Below are positions 19,193-28,645 of a stretch of 64,000 bases of DNA, piece after piece; position 1 is the first letter of the stretch; each line of letters begins with the position of its first letter. The stretch lies in assembly GCA_014238155.1 (NCBI GenBank), contig JABABQ010000021.1, forward strand, positions 62,001-126,000, in the 5' to 3' direction. The stretch is from Rhizobiaceae bacterium (lineage in GTDB: Bacteria > Pseudomonadota > Alphaproteobacteria > Rhizobiales > Rhizobiaceae). Both the position numbers and the translations under genes were made by a program. The notes beneath the pieces were generated by a model. The model was not told the origin of the DNA, ran no database searches, and saw nothing but the letters and a program-made list of their open reading frames with translations.

Positions 19193-19822
19193 CTAGAGCG
19201 CCGCCTCAATGGCATTGGTCAGCGATTCAATCGTTGAATCCCCAAGTTTCTCACCATTGACAAACACTGTTGGGGTCGCGCGGACACCAAAATCCTTTGC
19301 CGCCCTGTTGCGGCCATCGACAATTTTGGTCAGCAATTCCTGATTTCCAAGACAAGCTTTGAAATCTGCTTCGGTCATTCCGGACAGTTTTGACAATCGC
19401 AGCAGTTCCGGAACAGGATTGCCTTTGCCAGCCCAGGCAGTTTGAGTGGAAAACAGCGCGTCGATCATCGCATAATAGGCACCATTGGGAGCGCATTTTG
19501 CCAACATGAAGGCAGCTTCACCGCGGCGATCTCCATCAAACGGAAAGGGCCGCAGGATATATTTGGCTTTGCCGGTCGAGATATACTTTTCCTTGATGAC
19601 AGGCAGAATTTCCTCGTGGAATGACCGGCAATGCGGACAGGTCATCGAGGCATATTCGACAATCGTGACCTTGGCATTGATTTCACCCATGACATCGTCT
19701 TCCAGAGGGATGTCATCAAACAACCCCGTCACGGTTTGAGCCCCAGCCTGCGACCCCACCAAGGGCGAAACAGCTAGGGCAGTTGAAAGGGCGAGAAACT
19801 GTCTGCGATCAGGCAAGTTCAT
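19193..19822 (-). CDS. DsbA-family thiol:disulfide oxidoreductase
   Basis: A 209-residue protein with a thioredoxin-fold DsbA domain and the active site CPHC at 62-65. The cis-Pro region is RATPTVFVNGEKL. The N-terminus DRRQFLALSTALAVSP resembles a twin-arginine signal, with cleavage likely after SQAGA, so it probably works in the periplasm. It is placed between dciA and smc as in many Hyphomicrobiales. Cys103-type structural cysteines (KCAPNG, KACLGNQ) may form a second disulfide. Confidence 0.92.
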   Translation of the reverse strand: MNLPDRRQFLALSTALAVSPLVGSQAGAQTVTGLFDDIPLEDDVMGEINAKVTIVEYASMTCPHCRSFHEEILPVIKEKYISTGKAKYILRPFPFDGDRRGEAAFMLAKCAPNGAYYAMIDALFSTQTAWAGKGNPVPELLRLSKLSGMTEADFKACLGNQELLTKIVDGRNRAAKDFGVRATPTVFVNGEKLGDSTIESLTNAIEAAL

Positions 19823-19910
19823 GTATTTTCTTCCTTGGTCGGGGGCGACAAATCTGTCGCTGAATTACGGGCTGACTGACCCAAGGCTATGGCCTTTTCA
19901 AGGCAATTTC

Positions 19911-19949
19911 CAGCGGCGATTTTCAGCGGCGATTTTCAGCGGCGATTTC
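19911..19949. repeat. 3 x 13-bp tandem repeat (CAGCGGCGATTTT)
   Basis: Three head-to-tail copies of CAGCGGCGATTTT lie in the 153-bp space between the dciA stop and the dsbA-like start; the last base of the third copy is C. It looks like slippage expansion. The reverse complement contains ATCGCCGC, which also occurs in the small tandem repeats inside dciA and pdxH. Confidence 0.9.
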
Positions 19950-19975
19950 GACCCGTTGATTAATTCTGTGTCAGA

Positions 19976-20614
19976 TTACTTTTTTGGCGATGAACGCTCG
20001 CTGAACACCCCACGCCCGAGATTTATGAGCGCGTTTTTCAGCTGCTCATCTTCCACATCGCTGACCAGATCATTAAGCCGGTCCTGTTCGGCGGCAGCGA
20101 GATTAAAGGTGGCATCACCAACGGGAATCTGGCGATCTGACCCGAAACGCGAGCCAACCTTATTGCGGTGGCTGGCCGCGATCGGTTTTTGCACCAGTTT
20201 CAAGCGACCAACTGCAGAAAACCCAAAATAATCATTAACTTGTGCCAATATCGTGTCGCCGTCATGTTGCAGATACAGCGCATGGCCTCCATCGCAGGCA
20301 ACCACCAGAGTGGCCGCTTCAAATGCCTGGGCTCCACCAGCTTCACTACCGCTTCTTTCACCGCTTAAATCATTGCCAAAATCGCCTCTTACATCGCCAC
20401 TTACATCGCCGCCGGGTGGTCGGGGCCATTGAAGTTTTTCAGGGCGGCTGCGGTTCGCGTGCCGGGCACCAACGATATCTTCCCATGAGGCGATCAGGTC
20501 CATAGTCATGCCTGCACGACGTTCGATCACCGGATCAAGTAGTTTCGACACCAAGTCGGAAACCGGCTGTGCACCACGTCGGTTTGTCCATTGCTTTTTA
20601 GGTCCGTTAGACAA
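19976..20614 (-). CDS. dciA: DciA-like protein (DUF721), TTG start
   Basis: A 212-residue DUF721 protein. DciA is the ancestral loader of the DnaB replicative helicase. The N-terminal half carries AQPVSDLVSKLLDPVIERRAGM, IASWEDIVG and SRPEKLQWPR, as in rhizobial DUF721 proteins. A low-complexity Gly/Asp/Ser linker follows (GDVSGDVRGDFGND), then the C-terminal half with ALYLQHDGDTILAQVNDYFG. The start is TTG at 20614, because GGAGG lies exactly 7 bases upstream and homology begins there. Longer in-frame extensions run antisense into mutY. It is divergent from mutY, with only 12 bp between start codons. Confidence 0.85.
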   Translation of the reverse strand: MSNGPKKQWTNRRGAQPVSDLVSKLLDPVIERRAGMTMDLIASWEDIVGARHANRSRPEKLQWPRPPGGDVSGDVRGDFGNDLSGERSGSEAGGAQAFEAATLVVACDGGHALYLQHDGDTILAQVNDYFGFSAVGRLKLVQKPIAASHRNKVGSRFGSDRQIPVGDATFNLAAAEQDRLNDLVSDVEDEQLKNALINLGRGVFSERSSPKK

Positions 20615-20626
20615 AAAGTGGCCTCC

Positions 20627-21691
20627 ATGAAACCGATCCATACACGCTTGCTGACCTGGTACGACAGGCACGCCCGTACCCTGCCCTGGCGTGTTGGTCC
20701 AGGTGAAGGCAGTCAAGGCGTCATAGCAGACCCCTATCACGTTTGGCTGTCGGAAGTCATGTTGCAACAAACCACTGTTGCCACGGTTGGCCCTTACTTT
20801 GAGAAGTTCATTGCCAAATGGCCATCCATCAAAGATCTCGCTGCCAGCAATTTGGAAGATGTCATGAAAGCCTGGGCCGGGCTTGGCTATTATTCCCGAG
20901 CCCGCAACCTGAAAGCCTGTGCCGACAAAATTGCCAATCAGTATGACGGGAATTTTCCACACAGCGCTGAAGAATTGCAGAAACTGCCCGGTATTGGACC
21001 TTATACTTCGGCTGCAATTGCGGCCATTGCCTTTGGTGAGCGTACGGTTGTGGTCGACGGTAATATTGAACGGGTCAGCACGAGACATACCGCCAACTCA
21101 ACGCCCCTGCCTCAGGCCAAGGATGACTGTCGCGCATTCATGGAAGAAGTAACACCCGAGGACAGACCGGGCGACTTCGTTCAGGCGATGATGGATCTGG
21201 GCGCAACAATTTGCACACCCCGCAAACCGACTTGCTCGCTGTGTCCGATCAATCATGATTGCCAGGCTCATATCCAACAGATTGTTGAACAATTTCCGGT
21301 CAAAGCTGCTAAAAAACCCAAACCCACCCGTATCGGTGCTGCCTTTGTGGCTCAGCGCCCGGATGGTGCAATCTGGCTGACCAAACGGCCCAATAAGGGC
21401 TTGTTGGGAGGCATGTCAGTGGTGCCAACAACCGATTGGACGGCTTCACAGAACGGTGCCACGGGTAACGCTGCTGCACCGAGTGACGGGGACTGGATCC
21501 CGCACGGCACTATCCGCCATACATTTACCCACTTTCACCTTGAACTGGAGGTGTGGTCGGCCCATATCGACCAATTGCCGGGGGATGGTTGGTGGTCCCT
21601 GCGACACCAGGTAGGCGGTGAAGCTTTGCCGACAGTCATGAAGAAGGTAATTTCGGCGGTTGCCGATGATTTTTTTAAGGTTCCCAGATGA
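20627..21691 (+). CDS. mutY: A/G-specific adenine DNA glycosylase MutY
   Basis: A 354-residue base-excision repair enzyme that removes adenine opposite 8-oxoguanine. The helix-hairpin-helix with LPGIGPYTSAAIAAIAFGE is followed by VVDGNIERVSTR, with the catalytic Asp. The 4Fe-4S cluster ligands are Cys in the spacing C-x6-C-x2-C-x5-C (CTPRKPTCSLCPINHDC). The C-terminal NUDIX-like domain (GAIWLTKRPNKGLLGGM, HTFTHFHLELEV) recognises 8-oxoG. The Met at 20627 (MKPIHTRLLTWY) is the homologous start. Its stop overlaps the next start (ATGA). Confidence 0.96.
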   Translation: MKPIHTRLLTWYDRHARTLPWRVGPGEGSQGVIADPYHVWLSEVMLQQTTVATVGPYFEKFIAKWPSIKDLAASNLEDVMKAWAGLGYYSRARNLKACADKIANQYDGNFPHSAEELQKLPGIGPYTSAAIAAIAFGERTVVVDGNIERVSTRHTANSTPLPQAKDDCRAFMEEVTPEDRPGDFVQAMMDLGATICTPRKPTCSLCPINHDCQAHIQQIVEQFPVKAAKKPKPTRIGAAFVAQRPDGAIWLTKRPNKGLLGGMSVVPTTDWTASQNGATGNAAAPSDGDWIPHGTIRHTFTHFHLELEVWSAHIDQLPGDGWWSLRHQVGGEALPTVMKKVISAVADDFFKVPR

Positions 21692-22308
21692 CAAAAATAG
21701 ACCACATTGTATTCGATATCGGCAAGGTGCTGATCCACTGGGACCCCCAACTGGTCTATCTCGACCTGATACCTGATGCCGACGAACGCCAGCATTTCCT
21801 GAATAACATTTGCTCACCAGAATGGAATCTGGAACAGGATCGCGGTCGCGACTGGCGCGAGGCCGAAGATCTGCTCATCGCCGACCATCCGGACAAGGCC
21901 GATTGGATTCGCGCCTATCGCGGTGATTGGATCAAGAGCGTTCCCCATGCTTATGATGATGTCGCTGCGGTGTATTCTGGACTGATCGAGGCCGGGCACG
22001 ATGTAACGCTGCTGACCAACTTTAATCAGCACACTTTTTTGGAAGCCAGGGAGAAATTTGAATTTCTAACACTGGCACGCGGTGAAACCGTGTCCGGCGA
22101 TGTCAGGCTGGTCAAGCCTGACCCGGCCATTTATGCCCATCATACAAGCCAGCAAGAATTAGATCCGGCGAACACGCTTTTTATTGATGACAGTGCCAAC
22201 AATATTGCTGCTGCACGACAGTTTGGCTGGCAGGCGGTTCATTTTGCAGGCCTTGAAGGAGCCCCTAAACTCCAAGCGGCGTTGGCTGAGTACGGAGTAA
22301 ACAGCTAG
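21688..22308 (+). CDS. HAD-superfamily hydrolase (HAD-IA)
   Basis: A 206-residue protein with HAD motifs: motif I VFDIGKVLIHWD, where the second Asp of the usual DxD is replaced by Gly (DIG), motif II LLTNF, and motif III/IV VKPDPAIY and FIDDSANNIAAA. The DxG-type motif I is common in a subset of HAD-IA phosphatases. The substrate is unknown. The start overlaps the mutY stop (ATGA), so it is translationally coupled to mutY. A housecleaning role on damaged nucleotides would be speculation. Confidence 0.85.
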   Translation: MTKIDHIVFDIGKVLIHWDPQLVYLDLIPDADERQHFLNNICSPEWNLEQDRGRDWREAEDLLIADHPDKADWIRAYRGDWIKSVPHAYDDVAAVYSGLIEAGHDVTLLTNFNQHTFLEAREKFEFLTLARGETVSGDVRLVKPDPAIYAHHTSQQELDPANTLFIDDSANNIAAARQFGWQAVHFAGLEGAPKLQAALAEYGVNS

Positions 22309-22310
22309 TT

Positions 22311-23486
<1,176 letters not shown>

Positions 23487-23593
23487 TTAGGCTTTGGGTA
23501 AGGTTACTCAGCAAGGTGAATATTTGTTTAAGCGGGTGACATTTCTGCTCGTGATGATCTAAAGGAGGCTTGATTCACGTTTGGAGAATAGAG

Positions 23594-24286
23594 ATGGCCG
23601 CTTGTGAACTTGTGCTGTTTGATTGTGACGGCACTATAATGGACACCGAATTGCTGGCTGCAGAATGCGAAGTTGAAGCGCTGAGCGCTTATGGTATCAA
23701 ACTGACACCCCGGGAGTTCTCCGCTCGCTTTGCCGGAACTTCATCGGAGGTAGTAAAAGATGCTATGGAAGAGGAACTCGGCCGCAGCCTGCCGGACGAT
23801 CACATCAAGACGGTTAAATCGAAAATGCGAGAAAAGCTGTGGCGCGAGGCAAAACCGATGCCCGGCATCCAGGAGTTACTCGACCAGCTCGATCAACCAA
23901 GATGTGTGTGTTCCAACGCGGACATGGAAAAACTGAAAATCGAACTTACACGGGGTGAGCTGTGGGATCGTTTTCGGCCTTATGTATTTTCGGCCCACGA
24001 TCTTGAATCAAACAAACGCAAACCTGAGCCGGATATTTTCCTTCACGCCGCCGCTGAATTTGAGGTTGCGCCAGAAAATTGTGTTGTGGTGGAAGATTCC
24101 ATAGCTGGCATCAAGGCTGGAAAAGCTGCGGGCATGCGAGTGATCGGCTTTACCGGTGGATCGCACACCCACCCGGCACATGCAGATGAACTGACCGAAG
24201 CGGGTGCTGAGACTGTTGTGCGGCGCCTCGCCGAAATTCCGGCGATCATCGAGGCATTCGCCGAATGGGAAGGCCTGATGGCGTAA
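23594..24286 (+). CDS. HAD-IA phosphatase, beta-phosphoglucomutase-like
   Basis: A protein of about 230 residues. Motif I is LFDCDGTIMDTE, motif II is CVCSNA, and motifs III/IV are KRKPEPDIFLHA and VVEDSIAGIKAGKAAGM. These are standard for the CbbY/Gph/beta-phosphoglucomutase group, acting on a small phosphorylated compound. The start is the ATG at 23594, with GGAG 7 bases before it; an in-frame TTG at 23570 sits too close to its AGGAGG. It is divergent from ccrM and convergent with the lipoprotein gene (2 bp apart). Confidence 0.88.
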   Translation: MAACELVLFDCDGTIMDTELLAAECEVEALSAYGIKLTPREFSARFAGTSSEVVKDAMEEELGRSLPDDHIKTVKSKMREKLWREAKPMPGIQELLDQLDQPRCVCSNADMEKLKIELTRGELWDRFRPYVFSAHDLESNKRKPEPDIFLHAAAEFEVAPENCVVVEDSIAGIKAGKAAGMRVIGFTGGSHTHPAHADELTEAGAETVVRRLAEIPAIIEAFAEWEGLMA

Positions 24287-24288
24287 GT

Positions 24289-24906
24289 TCAGCTGCAGGC
24301 CGCCGTGCTCGATTGGGCTTTCGGTGTCTCGTCAAATCCCAGATAAATGCGCACATTGATTGCTGTTGGCGCTGGAATAATGATCTTTTCATCGACAAAT
24401 TCAAATTTAGAAAAAGCAGTCCCGCTAGCAATTGCGGATTCAGTTTGATGTAATTCAAAATGACGTGAACAACCGCCTTGTTGCACGGCCACCCGAATGG
24501 GCAGTTTGACAACACCAGCCTGGCCAGCGGGCCCCAGAATAACGCGGCCCAGTGCACCAACGGTAATTTCAAGATTCTCACCGACATAAGTGCATTGGCG
24601 CGCCACCTTTGTCAGTGTGGCCTGATAGCGAACATTGTCCCCTTTGGAACGATCCTTGCCTTTGTAAAGACGGATGGATTCCGTGCCCGCACGAATCCGC
24701 ACTGCGGGGCAATAATCTGTCAGTTTGTTGTGCACATTGACGAGTTTGGAATTGGCATTTGGGTTGACGCCCGGTTCAGGATTGGAATTTGCTGTCTGCT
24801 GCTCTTGCTTTTTGTTCGGCAATACACCGCTCAATACGCCATCCGGTCCGGATGTCTGGCAAGCAGTCAGAAAGGCAGCTCCGCACAAACATAGAAGCGT
24901 TTTCAT
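24289..24906 (-). CDS. Uncharacterised lipoprotein
   Basis: A protein of about 205 residues. The N-terminus MKTLLCLCGAAFLTAC is a lipoprotein signal with the lipidated Cys at 16. A short Asn/Gln/Pro-rich linker (KKQEQQTANSNPEPGVNPNANS) is followed by a beta-rich globular part with Cys pairs (DYCPAVRIRAG, RQCTYVGENL, GGCSRHF). I do not recognise a characterised family. It is probably anchored in the outer or inner membrane facing the periplasm. The start was set at the Met that opens the signal sequence; upstream in-frame codons add 14 unrelated residues. It is divergent from thrC. Confidence 0.75.
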   Translation of the reverse strand: MKTLLCLCGAAFLTACQTSGPDGVLSGVLPNKKQEQQTANSNPEPGVNPNANSKLVNVHNKLTDYCPAVRIRAGTESIRLYKGKDRSKGDNVRYQATLTKVARQCTYVGENLEITVGALGRVILGPAGQAGVVKLPIRVAVQQGGCSRHFELHQTESAIASGTAFSKFEFVDEKIIIPAPTAINVRIYLGFDETPKAQSSTAACS

Positions 24907-25109
24907 AGACTTAGTCTTAACTTGTGGCAAACTCACCTGGCGCCTCATCTGTTTACAACCATTGATCGTGTTGCCTCGCTATAGCAGGCCGGAAATTGAT
25001 TGGCGAGACCCTGATCTTCGTTGACCCTATTGGGTTGGAATTCAAGCCACCTTCCACTAGTTTCCCGCACATCCTGCAATTGTGTTGCCAAAACAGCAAA
25101 AGTGAACTC

Positions 25110-26507
25110 ATGAAATATATCAGCACACGCGGTGATGCGCCAACGCTTGGCTTTTGCGACGCAGTCCTTACCGGTCTTGCCCGTGACGGGGGACTTTATG
25201 TTCCTGAAACCTGGCCAAAATTTGATCACAAGGCATTGCGGGATCTGCAGGGAAAATCTTACGGCGATGTCGCAAAAACAGTCCTGCAGCCGTATTTGGG
25301 TGACGAGATAAGTGCAGCAGATTTCTCTGCGATGGTAGATGAGGCCTACAGCGCTTTTGCGCATCCGGCGGTTGCGCCACTAATCCAGACAGATTCAAAT
25401 GAGTTCGTTCAGGAATTGTTTCATGGACCAACCCTGGCTTTCAAAGACGTGGCCATGCAATTGCTGTCGCGGGTGATCGATCACATTCTTGCGCAACGCG
25501 GTTCGCGGTTGACGATTGTCGGTGCCACGTCGGGTGATACAGGCGGTGCAGCAATCGAAGCATTTCGCGGACGCGACAATTCAGACATTTTCATCCTGTT
25601 CCCCCACGGCAAAGTGTCGGATGTGCAACGCTGGCAAATGACTGGCGTTGACGACGCCAATGTTCACGCTCTCTCAATTGAGGGAAATTTTGACGATTGT
25701 CAGGCACTGGTAAAGGCCATGTTCAACCACCACGCATTCCGGGATCAACATGCGCTTTCGGGTGTCAACTCGATCAACTGGGGCCGGATCATGGCCCAGA
25801 TCGTTTATTATTTTACAGCCGCTCTTAGCCTGGGTTCCCCGGACCGAAAGGTTTCTTTTACCGTACCAACCGGCAATTTCGGCGATATCTTTGCTGGCTA
25901 CTGTGCCAGGCAGATGGGACTGCCGATCGATCAACTGATCATTGCCACCAATGCAAATGATATTCTGGCAAGAACCCTCGAAAGCGGGCGCTATGAAACA
26001 GCCGGTGTCCATGCCACCACATCTCCAAGCATGGATATCCAGGTATCGTCGAATTTTGAACGGCTGCTGTTTGAATCTTCAAATCGCGATGCTGCCTATA
26101 TTCGTCAGTCCATGTCCTCGCTATCGCAATCTGGTGCGTTCACATTGGGCGATGCGGTCTGGTCGGAAGTCAAAAGTGATTTTTTTGCGGGCCGTGCTGA
26201 TAATGACGCGGTTGATCGCACTATTCGCACGGTTTTGAAAGACAGCGGTTACCTGCTCGATCCCCATACGGCGGTTGGTATCAGTGTAGCGCGACAAATC
26301 GGCACTTCAACTGCGCCAATGGTAGTTTTATCCACCGCCCATCCGGCAAAGTTTCCAGACGCCGTCGAAACAGCCTGTGGGACGCGGCCCGGCCTGCCTG
26401 AGCGAAACAAAGGCTTGATGGATGGCGAAGAACACTACACATTAATGCCCAACGATCTGAATGCCGTTGAAAGTTATATTTCAAGCAATACGCGAGCCAA
26501 TATATAG
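25110..26507 (+). CDS. thrC: Threonine synthase
   Basis: A 465-residue PLP enzyme converting O-phosphohomoserine to threonine. The N-terminus MKYISTRGDAPTLGFCDAVLTGLARDGGLYVP is typical of the bacterial/yeast long-type enzyme. The PLP lysine is K112 in PTLAFKDVAMQ, and the phosphate-binding region is VGATSGDTGGAAIEAF. An upstream in-frame extension of 38 codons lacks homology, so the ATG at 25110 was chosen. The partner thrB lies about 8 kb away in the oxidase-ispH operon. The M16 peptidase gene follows after 38 bp. Confidence 0.95.
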   Translation: MKYISTRGDAPTLGFCDAVLTGLARDGGLYVPETWPKFDHKALRDLQGKSYGDVAKTVLQPYLGDEISAADFSAMVDEAYSAFAHPAVAPLIQTDSNEFVQELFHGPTLAFKDVAMQLLSRVIDHILAQRGSRLTIVGATSGDTGGAAIEAFRGRDNSDIFILFPHGKVSDVQRWQMTGVDDANVHALSIEGNFDDCQALVKAMFNHHAFRDQHALSGVNSINWGRIMAQIVYYFTAALSLGSPDRKVSFTVPTGNFGDIFAGYCARQMGLPIDQLIIATNANDILARTLESGRYETAGVHATTSPSMDIQVSSNFERLLFESSNRDAAYIRQSMSSLSQSGAFTLGDAVWSEVKSDFFAGRADNDAVDRTIRTVLKDSGYLLDPHTAVGISVARQIGTSTAPMVVLSTAHPAKFPDAVETACGTRPGLPERNKGLMDGEEHYTLMPNDLNAVESYISSNTRANI

Positions 26508-26545
26508 ACAGCGGAGTGACCGGACAACTGGGAGGTGTCCGCCAT

Positions 26546-27901
26546 ATGGTAGCAAGAAGTAAGCAAAAACAATTTAACAGACCAACCGTAAAGACAGCCA
26601 ACTCTGCAACATTGCCTCGCAATGTTCAGGTGACCCAATTGGCAAATGGCATGTCCGTTGTAACCGATCGCATGGAACATCTTGAAAGCGCAGCGCTTGG
26701 GGTGTGGGTCAAAGCTGGTTCGCGAGACGAACAACCCTGGGAACACGGCATTGCTCACCTATTGGAGCATATGGCTTTCAAAGGAACTAAAACCCGTACC
26801 GCCCGGGATATTGCGACCCAAATTGAAAATGTGGGCGGAGATGTCAATGCTGCCACCAGCGCTGAGACAACATCATTTTACGCCCGTGTGTTGAAAGATG
26901 ATGTACCGTTAGCGGTCGACATATTGTCTGATATTCTCAACAACTCGTTGTTCGACGATATCGAACTGGCGCGCGAGCAACATGTCATTTTGCAGGAGAT
27001 CGGAGCTGCAAAAGACAGTCCAGAAGACGTCGCATTCGATGACTTTCAAGCTGCTGCGTTTCAAGGACAGACTCTGGGGCGCACGATCATGGGGACCCCT
27101 GAAACGGTTTCATCCTTCAAAGCCGATCATTTGCGCAATTACCTCAGCGATCATTACCACGGCCCCAACATGGTGCTGGCCGCCGCCGGCAATGTCGATC
27201 ACGACGAAATTGTCAAAATGGCGGAAAGCCGGTTTTCCTGTTTTGGTGAAACACCGGCCCGCGAACCGGAATCCTGCCACTATACGGGTGGCGAAAAAAT
27301 CACAGTGCGTGACCTGCAGGAAGCACAAATCCTGTTTGGATTTGAAGGCCGCGCCTATCACGTACGCGATTTTTACGCTTCACAGGTTCTTGCGTCGCTG
27401 CTTGGCGGTGGCATGTCGTCACGTTTGTTTCAGGAAGTGCGAGAAAAGCGCGGCCTGTGTTATTCGATTTATGCCTTTCATTGGGGTTTTTCCGATACCG
27501 GCATATTTGGTGTTCACGCTGCCACTGAAGAAGCAGATATTCCTGAACTGATTCCAGTTGTGCTTGAAGAGTTCAAAAAGGCCGGCCAGTCAATTAATCA
27601 AGAGGAATTGGATCGGGCCCGCGCCCAGATCAATGCCGGTCTGATGATGAGCCTGGAAAGTCCGGCATCGCGAGCCGGTCAGATTGCGCGCCAGATCCTG
27701 TTGTTTGGACGACCAATTCCCAACGCCGAATTGATGGAGCGCCTAAATGCGCTCACCGTCGATCGGTTGAGCGACCTCGCAACGCGTTTGTTCACCGAAA
27801 ACACACCGACAATTGCGGCCATCGGACCCGTTTCCCATGTGCCGAGCCAGGCGGAAATCAGTGAGGTTCTTGGAGCCAGCCTGTCGGACGCTGCACAGTA
27901 G
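26546..27901 (+). CDS. M16 zinc peptidase (mitochondrial processing peptidase-like)
   Basis: A 451-residue protein. The inverted zinc motif HLLEH is at 71-75, with the downstream glutamate in EQHVILQEIGAAKDSPED. The second-half motif RGLCYSIYAFH is of the MPP-beta/PepR type. Alphaproteobacterial members of this family are the closest relatives of the mitochondrial processing peptidase. It probably degrades peptides or processes exported proteins. The start is the ATG at 26546, with GGAGG about 10 bases upstream; a GTG 30 bases earlier is less likely. It sits between thrC and an acetyltransferase, probably in one operon. Confidence 0.93.
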   Translation: MVARSKQKQFNRPTVKTANSATLPRNVQVTQLANGMSVVTDRMEHLESAALGVWVKAGSRDEQPWEHGIAHLLEHMAFKGTKTRTARDIATQIENVGGDVNAATSAETTSFYARVLKDDVPLAVDILSDILNNSLFDDIELAREQHVILQEIGAAKDSPEDVAFDDFQAAAFQGQTLGRTIMGTPETVSSFKADHLRNYLSDHYHGPNMVLAAAGNVDHDEIVKMAESRFSCFGETPAREPESCHYTGGEKITVRDLQEAQILFGFEGRAYHVRDFYASQVLASLLGGGMSSRLFQEVREKRGLCYSIYAFHWGFSDTGIFGVHAATEEADIPELIPVVLEEFKKAGQSINQEELDRARAQINAGLMMSLESPASRAGQIARQILLFGRPIPNAELMERLNALTVDRLSDLATRLFTENTPTIAAIGPVSHVPSQAEISEVLGASLSDAAQ

Positions 27902-27916
27902 GGTTTGGGGGGTCCT

Positions 27917-28498
27917 ATGCGCTTGCTGAATTTTGCATCTCGCTATCCCGAACCCGGACGGTTGGAAACCAAACGGACGATTTTGCGACGTCCACAACTG
28001 CAGGATTTCGCCACCTGGGCTAAACTACGGGGCGACAGCTCAGATTTTCTACGCCCATTTGAGCCGTCCTGGGCGAATGACGAATTGACAAAATCTGCCT
28101 TTCGCACCCGTCTGCGGCGCCACGAGGCCGATATTACAGGGGGTCGAGGATTGCCCTGGTTCATTTTTGACCGCCAGAACCCCGAAATTCTGTTTGGCGG
28201 GCTGACCATTTCCAACATCCGCCGCGGTGTCGCCGAGTCAGGATCTCTTGGCTATTGGATGGGGCGCGAGTTTGCAGGCCGGGGATATATGCGGGAAGCG
28301 GTGATGGCAGTCTGTGAAGACGCCTTCCAGGTGCATCGTCTTCACCGTATCGAAGCAGCAACCGTGCTGGTAAATCATCCGTCTCAGGGATTGTTGAAAC
28401 GTTGTGGATTTCAGGAAGAAGGAATTGCCCGTCGATATCTGCGGATCAACGGGGAATGGCGCGACCATATTTTATACTCGCGGCTGGCAGAAGATTGA
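27917..28498 (+). CDS. RimJ/RimL-like GNAT N-acetyltransferase
   Basis: A protein of about 193 residues of the ribosomal-protein-alanine acetyltransferase type. Motifs are LETKRTILRRPQLQD near the N-terminus, SLGYWMGREFAGRGYMREAV (acetyl-CoA loop) and LHRIEAATVLVNHPSQGLLKRCGF. The exact substrate, ribosomal protein or otherwise, is not known. The ATG at 27917 was chosen because of the G-rich ribosome site just before it; an in-frame TTG at 27905 is possible. It lies 15 bp downstream of the M16 peptidase gene. Confidence 0.87.
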   Translation: MRLLNFASRYPEPGRLETKRTILRRPQLQDFATWAKLRGDSSDFLRPFEPSWANDELTKSAFRTRLRRHEADITGGRGLPWFIFDRQNPEILFGGLTISNIRRGVAESGSLGYWMGREFAGRGYMREAVMAVCEDAFQVHRLHRIEAATVLVNHPSQGLLKRCGFQEEGIARRYLRINGEWRDHILYSRLAED

Positions 28499-28645
28499 GC
28501 CTGATCCAATGATCGCATTTGAATGTAGAAGGCCTGGCAAATTGATTGAGAAATTGCCACCCTCTTCATTTACCTGTGCCCTTGGGTGGCGTAAGTGTTC
28601 AACAGTGAGATTTTGCAACAAACGAGCCATTTGAAAGTTGGGATT

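Noticed and set aside
20615..21088. Long in-frame N-terminal extension of dciA on the minus strand
   Set aside because: It runs antisense through mutY, has no DUF721 homology and lacks a ribosome site, whereas TTG at 20614 has GGAGG at ideal spacing.
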